NCBI GenBank assembly: GCA_030823955.1
Contig: JAVBYO010000028.1
Span: 1-64,000, forward strand
Length of the DNA stretch: 64,000 nt
Direction: 5' to 3'
Origin: Gallionellaceae bacterium
Lineage (GTDB): Bacteria; Pseudomonadota; Gammaproteobacteria; Burkholderiales; Gallionellaceae
Position 1 is the first letter of the stretch, and every line of letters starts with the position of its first letter. The notes under the pieces are model-generated. The model was not told the DNA's origin and ran no database searches. It saw only the letters and a list, made by a program, of their open reading frames with translations. This document shows positions 54,011 through 63,294 of the stretch, piece after piece. The position numbers and the translations under genes were made by a program.

Positions 54011-54892
54011 ATGAAACGTATTTTCCTGTTTATCCTCACCAACATCGCGGTATTGCTGGTTATCAATATCACGCTACGCCTGCTGGGCGTGGACCGCTGG
54101 ATGGATCAGAACGGCGGCATCAACTTCGGCGCCTTGCTGGTGCTGTCGGCAGTGATCGGCTTCTCCGGTTCTATCGTTTCGCTGTTCATGTCCAAGTGGA
54201 TGGCAAAACAGTCGGTCGGCGCACAGGTCATCACTAATCCTTTCGATCCGACCGAACGCTGGCTGGTCGACACGGTGCGCCGCCAGGCTCAAGCCGCCGG
54301 TATCGGCATGCCGGAAGTGGCGATCTATGACGCGCCCGATGTGAACGCCTTCGCCACCGGCTGGAACCGTAACGATGCACTGGTGGCGGTGAGCACCGGG
54401 CTGCTCAATAGCATGAGCAAAGACGAAGCCGAAGCCGTGCTGGCGCACGAAGTCAGCCACATCGCCAACGGCGACATGGTGACGCTGGCTTTGATCCAAG
54501 GGGTGGTGAACACCTTCGTGGTGTTCTTCGCCAAGCTGTTCGGTTATTTCGTGGATCGAGTCCTGCTCAAGAACGATGGTCGCGACGGTCCCGGCATCGG
54601 TGCCTTCGTGGCCGAGATCGTGGCGCAACTGGTGCTGGGTGTACTGGCCAGTGTTGTTGTCATGTGGTTCTCGCGCCAGCGTGAGTTCCGCGCCGACGCG
54701 GGCGGTGCTAACCTGGCCGGACGCCAGAAGATGATCGCCGCTCTGGAAAAACTGAAGGCCAACCACGAGAAGGCGGTGTTGCCCGAGAATATGGCGGCGA
54801 TGGCCATCTCCAGCAGTGGCGGCTTCTCCAGGCTGTTCATGACCCATCCGCCGCTGGATGAACGCATCGAAGCGTTGCGCGCCGCGCGTTGA
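54011..54892 (+). CDS. htpX: membrane zinc metalloprotease HtpX
   Basis: A 293-residue M48B protease of the inner membrane, part of membrane-protein quality control. Two N-terminal spans (5-22 and 35-58) precede the cytoplasmic catalytic part with [10 protein letters not shown]; the third ligand Glu lies in [14 protein letters not shown]. Two more hydrophobic segments lie between. CGGAG precedes the ATG. Length is normal. Confidence 0.96.
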   Translation: MKRIFLFILTNIAVLLVINITLRLLGVDRWMDQNGGINFGALLVLSAVIGFSGSIVSLFMSKWMAKQSVGAQVITNPFDPTERWLVDTVRRQAQAAGIGMPEVAIYDAPDVNAFATGWNRNDALVAVSTGLLNSMSKDEAEAVLAHEVSHIANGDMVTLALIQGVVNTFVVFFAKLFGYFVDRVLLKNDGRDGPGIGAFVAEIVAQLVLGVLASVVVMWFSRQREFRADAGGANLAGRQKMIAALEKLKANHEKAVLPENMAAMAISSSGGFSRLFMTHPPLDERIEALRAAR

Positions 54893-54910
54893 GCGTTCCC
54901 TGCCGCAAGC

Positions 54911-54939
54911 AAAAGGCCCGGTTCGACCGGGCCTTTTTT
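54911..54939. terminator. terminator between htpX and mlaA
   Basis: AAAAGGCCCGGT and ACCGGGCCTTTT form a stem with a TCG loop, followed by further T on the plus strand. The T-run touches the stop of the convergent mlaA. Confidence 0.93.
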
Positions 54940-55645
54940 ATTCGAGGATCTCGTCTTCCTCGTCGTTGAATTGCGCTCTGGGCGGGTCGCCGTCGTAGAC
55001 CAGGTTCTGGCGGCGCGCGAGATAGAAGTCGCGAATGAAGGCATAACGGTCCGACACATCGTCCAGAGTGGATTCATGTTTGATCAGCGCCGCACGCTCG
55101 CCGATCTTGTCGGTGATGAACAGGCTGTTGCGTGTGGTCACATCGGGGATGTTGGTCACCACACCGGTCAGGCCGTCGCCGGCCAGCCCGATGCCATCCC
55201 GTGCCGAGCTGGGGCCAAAGAAAGGCAGCATCAGATACGGGCCGCTTTCCACCCCCCAATAACCCAAGGTCTGGCCGAAATCTTCGTTATGTTTTTCCAG
55301 TCGTTCGGTCACGTTGATCAGGCCGAAGATGCCGAACGTGGTGTTGATCAATACCCGGCTACCATCCGATGCCGCCTGTTTGAATTTTAATTGCAGCAGG
55401 TCGTTCAGAGTGATGGTGACATCCTCCAGATTGGAGAAGAAGTTGTCGAGCAGCGTCCGCACCGGGGCGGGAAGGTAGCTGTTGTAACCCTGCGCGACGG
55501 GCTTCAGTACCGTCTTGTCGAGACTATCGTTGAAGGCGAACACCTTGCGGTTGTAGGCCTCATAGGGGTCTTTCGGATCGCCGGGAGATGTCGAGGCGCA
55601 TCCCGCCAAAGACAGCATCACGAGGAAAGCGAAGAGGGGCTTCAT
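54938..55645 (-). CDS. mlaA: MlaA/VacJ outer-membrane lipoprotein
   Basis: A 235-residue lipoprotein that removes misplaced phospholipids from the outer leaflet of the outer membrane and hands them to MlaC. The lipobox is LAGC near residue 16. Family blocks are DPYEAYNRKVFAFND, FFSNLEDVTITLNDLLQLKF, NTTFGIFGLINV and FGQTLGYWGVESGPYLMLPFFGPSSARDG. The frame stays open far upstream, but the signal peptide fixes the start at 55645. It is third in a minus-strand run bamD-Nudix-mlaA. The other mla genes are not nearby. Confidence 0.95.
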   Translation of the reverse strand: MKPLFAFLVMLSLAGCASTSPGDPKDPYEAYNRKVFAFNDSLDKTVLKPVAQGYNSYLPAPVRTLLDNFFSNLEDVTITLNDLLQLKFKQAASDGSRVLINTTFGIFGLINVTERLEKHNEDFGQTLGYWGVESGPYLMLPFFGPSSARDGIGLAGDGLTGVVTNIPDVTTRNSLFITDKIGERAALIKHESTLDDVSDRYAFIRDFYLARRQNLVYDGDPPRAQFNDEEDEILE

Positions 55646-55662
55646 GCCGTGTGGCGATGCGC

Positions 55663-56226
55663 TCAATGGGGGCAGTTCTCGTGTCCGTGCCCCGGTACGG
55701 ACAGGTCGGCGTTGAAGAACTTGAAATCCCCACTTCTGCGCTCGGCGAAGAAATGCTGCAAGGTGTATTTCACCGGGCGGAAAGCCAGGGTGTCCCAGGG
55801 AATGTCCTCTTCGGCAAAAAGCGCCACCTCCAGACTCTCCACGCCGGGAAAAAAATCGAGATCGAGCAGACGGGCGCGGAACAGCAGATGCACCTGGTTG
55901 ATATAGGGCAGGTTGTGCATGGAATACAGATCGCCGATGAGCACACGGGCATTGGCTTCTTCCAGAGTCTCGCGCGCGGCCGCCTGAGCGGTGGTCTCGC
56001 CATTCTCCATAAAACCGGCGGGCAGAGTCCACAGGCCGTGGCGTGGCTCGATGGCGCGGCGGCATAACAGGATGCGCCCGTCTTCCCATTCCGGGATGGC
56101 GCCGACGATCAATTTCGGATTGTGATAGTGGATGGTGGTGCAGACGGTGCAGATGTGGCGTTCGCGATGATCGTCCTGCGGCATGCGCAATTCGACGGGA
56201 GCTCCGCATTCAGGACAATATTTCAC
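55663..56226 (-). CDS. Nudix hydrolase with N-terminal zinc ribbon
   Basis: A 187-residue Nudix enzyme. CPECG (residues 4-8) and CTVC form a zinc ribbon as in NudC. The Nudix box is [23 protein letters not shown], complete with REtLEE. It hydrolyses a nucleoside diphosphate linked to another group; NADH pyrophosphatase is possible, but the protein is shorter than NudC. It begins 15 bases after the bamD stop and ends 17 bases before mlaA. Confidence 0.9.
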   Translation of the reverse strand: MKYCPECGAPVELRMPQDDHRERHICTVCTTIHYHNPKLIVGAIPEWEDGRILLCRRAIEPRHGLWTLPAGFMENGETTAQAAARETLEEANARVLIGDLYSMHNLPYINQVHLLFRARLLDLDFFPGVESLEVALFAEEDIPWDTLAFRPVKYTLQHFFAERRSGDFKFFNADLSVPGHGHENCPH

Positions 56227-56241
56227 GGCCGCGCTCCGGTC

Positions 56242-57030
56242 CTAGTTCCAGAACTTCCACCATGCGGCGGATTTGTCGGGGAGGGCTTTGGCGAGCGGGG
56301 CGGCCTCGCTCTTGGCGAGGTTCAGTTCCAGCACGCGCCAGGCATCGTCGCGCAGTTCGTACAGCCCCATCGCATCGTAGGCCTGTACCATGATCTGTAA
56401 TGCATCGCGGGTCTGCGGGGTGCGCGGGTAATCGGTCAGCACGCTCTTGGCGCGGTTCACCGCCGCCACATAAGCACCGCGGCGCAGATAATAACTGGCG
56501 GCGTGTACATCCGATCCCGCCAGCGTGTTGAGCAGGTATTGCATGCGCAAACGGGCATCCGGGGCATAACGGCTGTTGGGGAAGCGTGTCACCAGTTCTT
56601 TAAAGGTATCGAACGAATCGCGCAACGATTTCGGATCGCGCTCGGCCGGGTCCTGTTGCGAGAGCGAGTTGACCACCCCGCCCAGATTCTCGTCGAAATG
56701 GATCAGTCCCTTCAGGTAATACATGTAATCGAGACGCTCGTTGTTGGGATATTGCTTGTAGAAACGTTCGATCGCGCTCAGAGCCGGAGCGGGCTCCCCC
56801 TGTTTGTAGTAGGCATAAGCGATCTCCATCTGCGCCTGCTGCGCGTAGCGGCCATAGGGGTAGCGTGATTGCAGTTTCTCCAGCTTCTTTACCGCCTGCT
56901 CGTAGTTGTGGTCTTCCATCGCCTCCATCGCCTGCGAGTAGAACTCTTCGGCGGTATAGTTCTTGTCGTCGGGAGTGGAACTGCATCCGACTAACGTGAG
57001 CAGCAGGAAAACGTATAAACTGTGGCGCAT
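56242..57030 (-). CDS. bamD: outer-membrane assembly lipoprotein BamD
   Basis: A 262-residue lipoprotein of the BAM complex that inserts beta-barrel proteins in the outer membrane. The lipobox is LVGC (Cys16). TPR repeats follow: YTAEEFYSQAMEAMEDHNYEQAVKKLEKLQSRYPYGRYAQQAQ and the conserved RFPNSRYAPDARLRM. Its ATG (57028-57030, minus strand) shares two base pairs with the ATG of rluD on the other strand, so each gene's ribosome site lies inside the other gene. Confidence 0.95.
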   Translation of the reverse strand: MRHSLYVFLLLTLVGCSSTPDDKNYTAEEFYSQAMEAMEDHNYEQAVKKLEKLQSRYPYGRYAQQAQMEIAYAYYKQGEPAPALSAIERFYKQYPNNERLDYMYYLKGLIHFDENLGGVVNSLSQQDPAERDPKSLRDSFDTFKELVTRFPNSRYAPDARLRMQYLLNTLAGSDVHAASYYLRRGAYVAAVNRAKSVLTDYPRTPQTRDALQIMVQAYDAMGLYELRDDAWRVLELNLAKSEAAPLAKALPDKSAAWWKFWN

Positions 57031-58096
57031 GACACGATCCGATAAAAATTTGCACGATTATACCAAAGATACCCTCCCGATTCCGCCCGGTATTCCCCCG
57101 TCTGACGAAGATGCCGAAGCCGATATCGACTTGATCGCCTCTCCTGCACAAGCTACTGCGCTGAACTTCAAGGTGCCGCTGGAATACGGCGGTTCGCGTC
57201 TCGATCAGGCGCTGGCCAAACTGCTGCCGGAATACTCGCGCAGCCGTTTGCAGGAATGGGTGGCGCAGGGACAGGTCACCCTGAACGGAGCGACGGTGAC
57301 TTCCAAACAGAAGGTGTGGGGCGGCGAGACGCTTGCTGTCGTGCCGCAGAGCCATCCCGCCGAACAACCCTATCAGGCCGAAGACATCGCGCTGGATATC
57401 GTCCATCAGGACGACAGCATCATCGTCATCAACAAACCGGTCGGGCTGGTGGTGCATCCCGGCAGCGGCAACTGGCAGGGCACCTTGCTCAACGCCTTGT
57501 TGCACCATGACCCGGCACTGGCCGAAGTGCCGCGTGCCGGCATCGTGCACCGGCTGGACAAAGACACCAGCGGTTTGCTGGTGGTGGCGCGCACCCTGGT
57601 GGCGCAGACCTCGCTGGTGCGGCAGTTGCAGGAGCGCACCGTGCGCCGCGAATATCTGGCGCTGGCGCACGGCGAGATCCTGCGCGGGGGCAAGGTCGAT
57701 CAACCGATAGACCGCCACCCGTCGATGCGCACCAAGATGGCGGTGGTGGAGGGCGGCAAACCTGCCGTCACCCATTACGCCATCGTCGAATCCTTTCCCG
57801 GCTGCACATTGCTGCGCTGCAAGCTGGAAACCGGGCGTACCCACCAGATACGCGTGCACATGGCCTACCTGCAACACCCTTTGGTCGGCGACCACATCTA
57901 CATCAAAGGCGCGCAAAGATGCCCGCCGCAGATGCGCGACACCTTGCTGGCGTTTCCGCGCCAGGCACTGCATGCCGAACGTCTCGGGCTGGAACATCCG
58001 CACACGGGTGAATGGGTGGAGTGGCAGCGCGACATGCCGGACGATATGCAGCAGTTGCTGGACAGGATAAGAGGGGTCGCGCGTGAGCTTGATTGA
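57029..58096 (+). CDS. rluD: 23S rRNA pseudouridine synthase RluD
   Basis: A 355-residue RluA-family enzyme making pseudouridines in helix 69 of 23S rRNA. An S4 domain (about 50-115: RLDQALAKLLPEYSRSRLQEWV) is followed by the catalytic domain with the active Asp in GIVHRLDKDTSGLLVVART, and by the family blocks TRTHQIRVHMAYLQHPLVGD. The N-terminal 45 residues are an acidic tail. Its start overlaps the bamD start on the opposite strand. A GTG start for the next gene lies 14 bases inside its end. Confidence 0.93.
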   Translation: MTRSDKNLHDYTKDTLPIPPGIPPSDEDAEADIDLIASPAQATALNFKVPLEYGGSRLDQALAKLLPEYSRSRLQEWVAQGQVTLNGATVTSKQKVWGGETLAVVPQSHPAEQPYQAEDIALDIVHQDDSIIVINKPVGLVVHPGSGNWQGTLLNALLHHDPALAEVPRAGIVHRLDKDTSGLLVVARTLVAQTSLVRQLQERTVRREYLALAHGEILRGGKVDQPIDRHPSMRTKMAVVEGGKPAVTHYAIVESFPGCTLLRCKLETGRTHQIRVHMAYLQHPLVGDHIYIKGAQRCPPQMRDTLLAFPRQALHAERLGLEHPHTGEWVEWQRDMPDDMQQLLDRIRGVARELD

Positions 58097-58817
58097 CCGT
58101 TGCCTCGTTCCGGAATGGCCCGCGCCACCCCGCGTAAGGTCATTGCAGACCAGCCGCCACGGCGGAGCGAGTCTCGCCCCGTATGACGCTTTCAATCTGG
58201 GCGACCACGTGGGTGACGTGCCGCAAGTCGTGGCGCATAACCGCCAACTGTTGTCCGCGCTGATGCCGAGCGAGCCGGTGTGGCTGCAACAGGTACACGG
58301 CACGGCGGTGGTCAATGCAGATGACGCATCCTGTCTGCCGCAGGCCGATGCCTGCATCGCGCGTCATCGCGGTGCGGTATGTGTGGTGATGACGGCGGAC
58401 TGTCTGCCGGTATTGTTGTGCGACGACGCGGGTACTGTCGTCGGTGCGGCACATGCGGGCTGGAAAGGTCTGGCAGCCGGAGTGATCGAAGCGACCGTCG
58501 TCGCCATGGATGTCGCGCCGCATAGTCTGATGGCATGGCTGGGGCCTGCGATCAGCCAACCCGCCTTCGAAGTGGGTGGCGAAGTGCGTGACCTGTTCGT
58601 TGCACAGCATGCCGACGCGGCAAAGGCTTTCTTGCCGGGAGTGGGCGACAAGTGGCTGGCCGACATCTACCTGCTCGCGCGCCAGCGTTTGCAGGCCTTG
58701 GGTATCACCCGCATCCACGGCGGTGAACTGTGTACCTACAGCGATCCTGAAAACTTTTTCTCCTACCGGCGCGACGGCGTGACCGGACGCATGGGCACAT
58801 TCATCTGGCTGGAGTGA
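58083..58817 (+). CDS. pgeF: PgeF/YfiH-type polyphenol oxidase-fold protein
   Basis: A 244-residue protein of the DUF152/YfiH family, active as a purine nucleoside phosphorylase/adenosine deaminase or in removing misincorporated serine from peptidoglycan precursors. Zinc ligands lie in LQQVHGTAVV, VMTADCLPVLL and AAHAGWKGLAAG. The rluD-pgeF order is common, and bamD just upstream is part of the same conserved neighbourhood. GTG start. Confidence 0.93.
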   Translation: MSLIDRCLVPEWPAPPRVRSLQTSRHGGASLAPYDAFNLGDHVGDVPQVVAHNRQLLSALMPSEPVWLQQVHGTAVVNADDASCLPQADACIARHRGAVCVVMTADCLPVLLCDDAGTVVGAAHAGWKGLAAGVIEATVVAMDVAPHSLMAWLGPAISQPAFEVGGEVRDLFVAQHADAAKAFLPGVGDKWLADIYLLARQRLQALGITRIHGGELCTYSDPENFFSYRRDGVTGRMGTFIWLE

Positions 58818-58865
58818 AGGCACATCTCGCACCGAAGTCGTTAATGGTTTGCGGATGGCATTAGG

Positions 58866-58871
58866 TATAAT
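58866..58871 (+). promoter_or_regulatory. -10 element upstream of the ZIP transporter gene
   Basis: A perfect TATAAT at 58866-58871, 30 bases before the ATG. No good -35 at normal spacing was found, so an activator may be needed. Confidence 0.45.
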
Positions 58872-58901
58872 CCGCGCCCTATCCATTTTCAGAACCAGCA
58901 C

Positions 58902-59675
58902 ATGAGCGTCTTTGCCTGGATCATCGTAGCTAGCCTGTTCGGCGGCGTGTTGAGCGTGATATGCGCCGGACTGTTCGCCCTCAATACCCGTGCACAATGG
59001 GTCGGCGGCCTAGTGAGTTATGCCATCGGTGCATTGTTGGGCGCCGTGTTTCTCGACATCCTGCCCGAGGCGATCGAACTCAGTCCCAGCATCACCTCCG
59101 TCAGTGCCACGGTGTTGTTCGGCATCCTGCTGTTCTTCACGCTGGAGAAGGTGCTGATCTGGCGTCACTGCCACCACGACCATTGCGAGGCGCACGAACC
59201 CCACGAACATAGCGCGCACGATCACGGTCGCAGCGGCACGATGGTCATCGTGGGCGATACCTTTCACAATTTTGTCGACGGCATCATCATCGCGGCGGCG
59301 TTCCTGACCGATGTGCAGCTCGGCATCGTCACCTCGCTCGCCATCATCGCGCACGAGATCCCGCAGGAAGTGGGCGATTTCGCCATCCTGCTGCATTCCG
59401 GCTACAGCAAGGCCCGCGCCTTCCAGATGAACCTGATCTCCAGCTTCGCCACCGTAGTGGGCGGCGTGCTGGGTTATCTGACCTTGCAGACCATGCAGTC
59501 GTGGATACCCACATTGCTGGCGTTGGCGTCAGCCAGCATGATCTATGTGGCGGTGGCGGACCTCATCCCCGGTTTGCATAAACGTACACAGATGCGCGAC
59601 ACCATCCAGCAGGTCGTGCTGATCCTGCTGGGCGTGGGCACGGTCGGGTTGCTGAGTTCTGCTTTGCACGTCTAA
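58902..59675 (+). CDS. ZIP-family metal transporter
   Basis: A 257-residue inner-membrane protein with about 8 spans. The metal site is [14 protein letters not shown] in span 4 and [15 protein letters not shown] in span 5. A His-rich cytoplasmic loop ([20 protein letters not shown]) lies between spans 3 and 4. It imports zinc or a related divalent metal. A CDF exporter gene follows after 13 bases, giving an importer-exporter pair in one operon. Confidence 0.92.
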   Translation: MSVFAWIIVASLFGGVLSVICAGLFALNTRAQWVGGLVSYAIGALLGAVFLDILPEAIELSPSITSVSATVLFGILLFFTLEKVLIWRHCHHDHCEAHEPHEHSAHDHGRSGTMVIVGDTFHNFVDGIIIAAAFLTDVQLGIVTSLAIIAHEIPQEVGDFAILLHSGYSKARAFQMNLISSFATVVGGVLGYLTLQTMQSWIPTLLALASASMIYVAVADLIPGLHKRTQMRDTIQQVVLILLGVGTVGLLSSALHV

Positions 59676-59688
59676 CGGGAAGATCTAT

Positions 59689-60609
59689 ATGGCATCCGCT
59701 CAATTGCTTCGTTATGCGTATTTGTCCATCGCGGCAGCGATCGCCACCATTCTGCTCAAGGGTGTCGCATGGTGGCTCACCGGCTCGGTCGGCCTACTCT
59801 CCGATGCACTGGAGTCGTTCGTCAATCTGGCCGGGGCGCTGATGGCGTTGGCGATGCTGACGTTGGCCGCCGCACCGGCGGACGACAGACATGCCTACGG
59901 ACACGGCAAAGCGGAATATTTCTCCAGCGCCTTCGAAGGTTTCCTCATTCTGCTCGCGGCGGTCGGCATCGCCTACACCGCCATCGAGCGTTTTTTTAAT
60001 CCGCAGCCGTTGGAAGCCGTCGGTGTCGGCCTACTGGTGTCGGTCGTGGCCTCACTCATCAATTTGTTCGCTGCGCGTGTATTGCTCAAAGCGGGGCGCG
60101 CCAATAACTCTATCACGCTCGAAGCCGACGCCAAACACCTGATGACCGACGTGTGGACCTCGGTCGGTGTCATCATCGGCGTGGGCCTGGTATGGCTAAG
60201 CGGCTGGCTGTGGCTTGATCCGGTGATCGCTTTGCTGGTGGCGGCGAATATCGTGTGGACGGGGTGGGAATTGTTGCATCGCTCCGCTTCCGGCCTGATG
60301 GACGAGGCGATACCGCAAGAGCAGCTCGACGCAGTCGAGGGCGTGTTGCAGAACTATCGCCAGCAAGGCCTGGATTTTCATGCGTTGCGCACGCGCCAGG
60401 CGGGCAGGCAAGCTTTCATCTCTTTGCATGTACTGGTGCCCGGCGAGTGGACGGTGCAGCGCGGTCATGATCTGGTCGAGCAGATCGAAACGGATATCAG
60501 AGCGGTGGTGATGTTCAGCCATCTGACCACCCACCTCGAACCCATCGAAGACCCGCTGTCGCATTCCGACGCGGTGCTCGAACGCGAAGAGGGCCAGCCG
60601 AGAACGTAG
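59689..60609 (+). CDS. cation diffusion facilitator (CDF) metal exporter
   Basis: A 306-residue CDF protein with six spans and a C-terminal cytoplasmic domain (about 210-290). Metal-site residues lie in [15 protein letters not shown] (span 2) and [15 protein letters not shown] (span 5); [13 protein letters not shown] is typical. The span-2 site is D-A-L-E, not the D-x3-D of FieF, so the preferred metal is uncertain. It ends in a charged tail. Same operon as the ZIP gene. Confidence 0.92.
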   Translation: MASAQLLRYAYLSIAAAIATILLKGVAWWLTGSVGLLSDALESFVNLAGALMALAMLTLAAAPADDRHAYGHGKAEYFSSAFEGFLILLAAVGIAYTAIERFFNPQPLEAVGVGLLVSVVASLINLFAARVLLKAGRANNSITLEADAKHLMTDVWTSVGVIIGVGLVWLSGWLWLDPVIALLVAANIVWTGWELLHRSASGLMDEAIPQEQLDAVEGVLQNYRQQGLDFHALRTRQAGRQAFISLHVLVPGEWTVQRGHDLVEQIETDIRAVVMFSHLTTHLEPIEDPLSHSDAVLEREEGQPRT

Positions 60610-60620
60610 CCAAGAGCCGT

Positions 60621-60731
60621 GTAGGAGCGTGCCCTGCATGCGACAGAGTGCTCGCGTGCACCCGCAGGGAGTACGCCGTGGTTGTACGGGGCTGAAGCCC
60701 CAACAACACACGCAGCAGGGCACGCTCTTAC
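60621..60731. repeat. REP-like composite palindrome, copy 3
   Basis: The left arm GTAGGAGCGTGCCCTGC (60621-60637) pairs with 60715-60731 with one mismatch. Between them lies a second hairpin, GGGGCT-GA-AGCCCC, flanked by GTTG/CAAC. Both ends match the element at 20488, including TACGGATGA after the right arm. Confidence 0.75.
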
Positions 60732-60765
60732 GGATGATTCAGATAAATGGAACAAGGAAATAAGC

Positions 60766-62082
60766 ATGAGTAAAACAAATCCCAAGATCGGTTTCGTCTC
60801 GCTCGGCTGCCCCAAGGCCACGGTCGATTCCGAGCACATCCTCACGCGCATGCGCGCAGAGGGCTACGAGATCACGCCGAGTTATCAGGAAGCCGATCTG
60901 GTGGTGGTCAACACCTGTGGTTTCATCGACAGCGCGGTGGCCGAATCGCTGGAGGCCATCGGCGAAGCGATCCAGGAGAACGGTAAAGTCATCGTCACCG
61001 GCTGCCTCGGTGCCAAAGGCGACATCGTGCAGAAGACCCATCCCAAGGTGCTTTCCGTCACCGGGCCGCACGAGACCGATGCGGTGATGAACGCGGTGCA
61101 CCAGCACCTGCCGCGTTTGCACGACCCGTACACCGACCTGGTGCCGCCGCAGGGCGTGCGTCTCACGCCGCAGCATTTCGCCTATCTGAAGATATCCGAA
61201 GGCTGCAACCACAGTTGTTCGTTCTGCATCATCCCCGCGCTGCGCGGAGATCTGGTCAGCCGCCCCATCCATGAAGTGATGAATGAAGCGGAAAAACTGG
61301 TCGAGTCCGGCGTGAAAGAATTGCTGGTCATTTCGCAGGACACCAGCGCTTATGGTGTGGATGTGAAATACCGCACCGGTTTTTGGAACGGCAAACCGCT
61401 GAAGACACGTATGACCGATCTGGCTGGTGCGCTGGGCGAGCTCGGTGTGTGGACGCGCCTGCATTACGTCTATCCCTATCCCAGTGTGGATGAAGTCATC
61501 CCGCTGATGGCGGAAGGCAAGATACTGCCGTACCTCGACATCCCGTTCCAGCATGCCAATGAACGTATCCTCAAGCTGATGAAGCGTCCGGCCAGCAGCG
61601 AGAACGTACTCAAACGCATCAAACAGTGGCGCGAGACTTGTCCCGACATCGTGCTGCGCAGCACCTTCATCGTCGGCTTCCCCGGTGAGACAGAGGAGGA
61701 GTTCGAAGAATTGCTCGACTTCATCGAAGAGGCCAAGCTGGACAGGGTCGGCGCGTTCAAATATTCGCCGGTGGAAGGGGCTGCGGCCAATGCACTGCCC
61801 GACCATATCGACCCCGACGAACAGGAAGACCGCCTCGCCCGCCTGATGTATCTGCAGGAAGAGATCAGTGCCGAAAAACTGGCGAAGAAAGTTGGTCAGA
61901 CCATCACCGTGCTGGTCGATGACGTGGACGAAGACGGCTCGGTCGCACGCAGCGCCGCCGATGCGCCCGAGGTTGACGGTCTGGTCTATATCGACGGCGT
62001 AGAGCTGGAAGTGGGCGAGTTCGTCACGGTGAAGATCACCGACTCCGATGAACACGATCTGTGGGGCGAGGTAGTTTCTTAA
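60766..62082 (+). CDS. rimO: ribosomal protein S12 methylthiotransferase RimO
   Basis: A 438-residue radical SAM methylthiotransferase that adds a methylthio group to Asp of ribosomal protein S12. The N-terminal cluster cysteines lie in [23 protein letters not shown] and [10 protein letters not shown]. The radical SAM motif is [10 protein letters not shown] near residue 147. A C-terminal TRAM domain (about 375-438) closes it. The start at 60766 has AAGGA upstream. An imperfect inverted repeat follows the stop. Confidence 0.96.
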   Translation: MSKTNPKIGFVSLGCPKATVDSEHILTRMRAEGYEITPSYQEADLVVVNTCGFIDSAVAESLEAIGEAIQENGKVIVTGCLGAKGDIVQKTHPKVLSVTGPHETDAVMNAVHQHLPRLHDPYTDLVPPQGVRLTPQHFAYLKISEGCNHSCSFCIIPALRGDLVSRPIHEVMNEAEKLVESGVKELLVISQDTSAYGVDVKYRTGFWNGKPLKTRMTDLAGALGELGVWTRLHYVYPYPSVDEVIPLMAEGKILPYLDIPFQHANERILKLMKRPASSENVLKRIKQWRETCPDIVLRSTFIVGFPGETEEEFEELLDFIEEAKLDRVGAFKYSPVEGAAANALPDHIDPDEQEDRLARLMYLQEEISAEKLAKKVGQTITVLVDDVDEDGSVARSAADAPEVDGLVYIDGVELEVGEFVTVKITDSDEHDLWGEVVS

Positions 62083-62091
62083 AAACACTTG

Positions 62092-62187
62092 CCCGCAGAT
62101 TACACAGATTAACGCAGATTATTTATGTCTGGCGTTATTGATAAATACTTATGGTATTAATCTGCGAAAATCTATGTAATCTGTGGG
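62092..62187. repeat. intergenic inverted repeat (CAGATTACACAGATTAA family)
   Basis: Arms of 30 bases (62092-62121 and 62158-62187) pair with four mismatches around a 36-base AT-rich centre. The core phrase CAGATTACACAGATTAACGC occurs in similar intergenic repeats of many bacteria. It fills the gap between rimO and the next gene. Confidence 0.75.
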
Positions 62188-62202
62188 AAAAAAGATTTTT
62201 CA

Positions 62203-62538
62203 ATGAACAGCCCCCTTAATCCCTGCCTGACCTGCGGCGCCTGTTGCGCCTACTACCGCATTTCGTTCTATAGGGATGAATGCAGCGAAATGCCGGGTGG
62301 CAGTGTTCCTGTCGAGTTCACCGAAAAAGTGCATGAACACATGCTGTGTATGAAAGGCACCAACGACTATCCTCCGCGTTGTGCCGCACTGCGCGGTGAG
62401 GTTGGCAAACAGGTCTCATGCGCCATCTACCAGAACCGTCCCAGCCCCTGCCGCGAATTCAACGAATATGAACTGGACGGCACGCCCAATATGCGCTGTT
62501 TCAAACTGCGCGGCCTCGTCCCCCCTGCTACAATCTAG
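62203..62538 (+). CDS. YkgJ-family cysteine cluster protein
   Basis: A 111-residue protein of the CxxCxxCC family that probably binds an iron-sulfur or zinc centre. Cysteines lie in CLTCGACCAYY, PPRCAALRG, VSCAIYQNRPSPCREFNEYE and MRCFKL. Function is unknown. crcB begins 5 bases after its stop. Confidence 0.88.
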   Translation: MNSPLNPCLTCGACCAYYRISFYRDECSEMPGGSVPVEFTEKVHEHMLCMKGTNDYPPRCAALRGEVGKQVSCAIYQNRPSPCREFNEYELDGTPNMRCFKLRGLVPPATI

Positions 62539-62543
62539 CCACT

Positions 62544-62924
62544 ATGCTTTACGCCTTTATCGCTATCGGTCTTGGAGCAGCCATCGGTGCATGGCTGCGC
62601 TGGGGCTTGGGGCTGTGGCTCAACCCCGCGCTCACCGAGCTGCCGCTGGGCACACTCGCGGCCAATCTTGTCGGCGGATATATGGTGGGCTTTGCGGTCG
62701 CCTTCTTCATGCAGCATCCCGGCTTGTCGTCCGAATGGCGGCTCTTCATCATCACCGGCTTCCTCGGCGGGTTGACTACCTTCTCCACCTTCTCCGCTGA
62801 AACCGTCACCCTGCTGCTGCGCGGGCAATACGCTTGGGGCAGCGCCATCATCGCCGCGCATCTGGGCGGTTCCCTGCTGATGACCGTGTTGGGCATCCAG
62901 ACCGTCAAATGGGTACAGCAATAG
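62544..62924 (+). CDS. crcB: fluoride ion transporter CrcB (Fluc)
   Basis: A 126-residue protein with four membrane spans forming a dimeric fluoride channel. Typical blocks are GAAIGAWLRWGLG, LGTLAANLVGGYMVGF (the conserved Asn) and GFLGGLTTFSTFSAE (the phenylalanine box). No fluoride riboswitch was recognised upstream; the gene is inside an operon. A DUF190 gene follows after 8 bases, a pairing seen in other bacteria. Confidence 0.95.
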   Translation: MLYAFIAIGLGAAIGAWLRWGLGLWLNPALTELPLGTLAANLVGGYMVGFAVAFFMQHPGLSSEWRLFIITGFLGGLTTFSTFSAETVTLLLRGQYAWGSAIIAAHLGGSLLMTVLGIQTVKWVQQ

Positions 62925-62932
62925 GAGGCAAC

Positions 62933-63244
62933 ATGCAGACCGTCAATCTCAAGTTCTATCTCACCGAAAAACAGAAACACGGTGAACATGTGTTGTATGA
63001 ATGGTTGCTGGAGCATGCTCAGCTCACTGGCATCTCCGGCGGTTCGGTGTACCGCGCCATTGCGGGCTACGGACGGCACGGCAGCTTGCATGCCGAGACG
63101 TTCATCGAGCTGGGGGGCGAGCTGCCGATACAGGTCGAATTCGTGCTGGATGAGCAACAGGCGGAGGCCTTCCTGGCCACGCTGCGCGCGTTCGAGTTGA
63201 ACATCCGTTATGTGAGTTATCCGGTGACGACCGGGGTGGTGTAG
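62933..63244 (+). CDS. DUF190 family protein
   Basis: A 103-residue alpha/beta protein of the DUF190 family, with a PII-like fold predicted for relatives. The blocks LYEWLLEHAQLTGISGGSVYRAIAGYGRHG and ELPIQVEFVLDEQQAEAF are typical. AGGAGG precedes the ATG. It probably helps regulate the neighbouring fluoride channel. That is inference from gene order. Confidence 0.88.
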   Translation: MQTVNLKFYLTEKQKHGEHVLYEWLLEHAQLTGISGGSVYRAIAGYGRHGSLHAETFIELGGELPIQVEFVLDEQQAEAFLATLRAFELNIRYVSYPVTTGVV

Positions 63245-63294
63245 CCCGTTTCAACGCCGCAATGGGCCTTTCCGTGCTTTGTGATGCAGAAAGA

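Noticed and set aside
62500-62544. Possible fluoride riboswitch before crcB
   Set aside because: crcB starts 5 bases after the previous stop, and no riboswitch-like structure is visible there or before the preceding gene.
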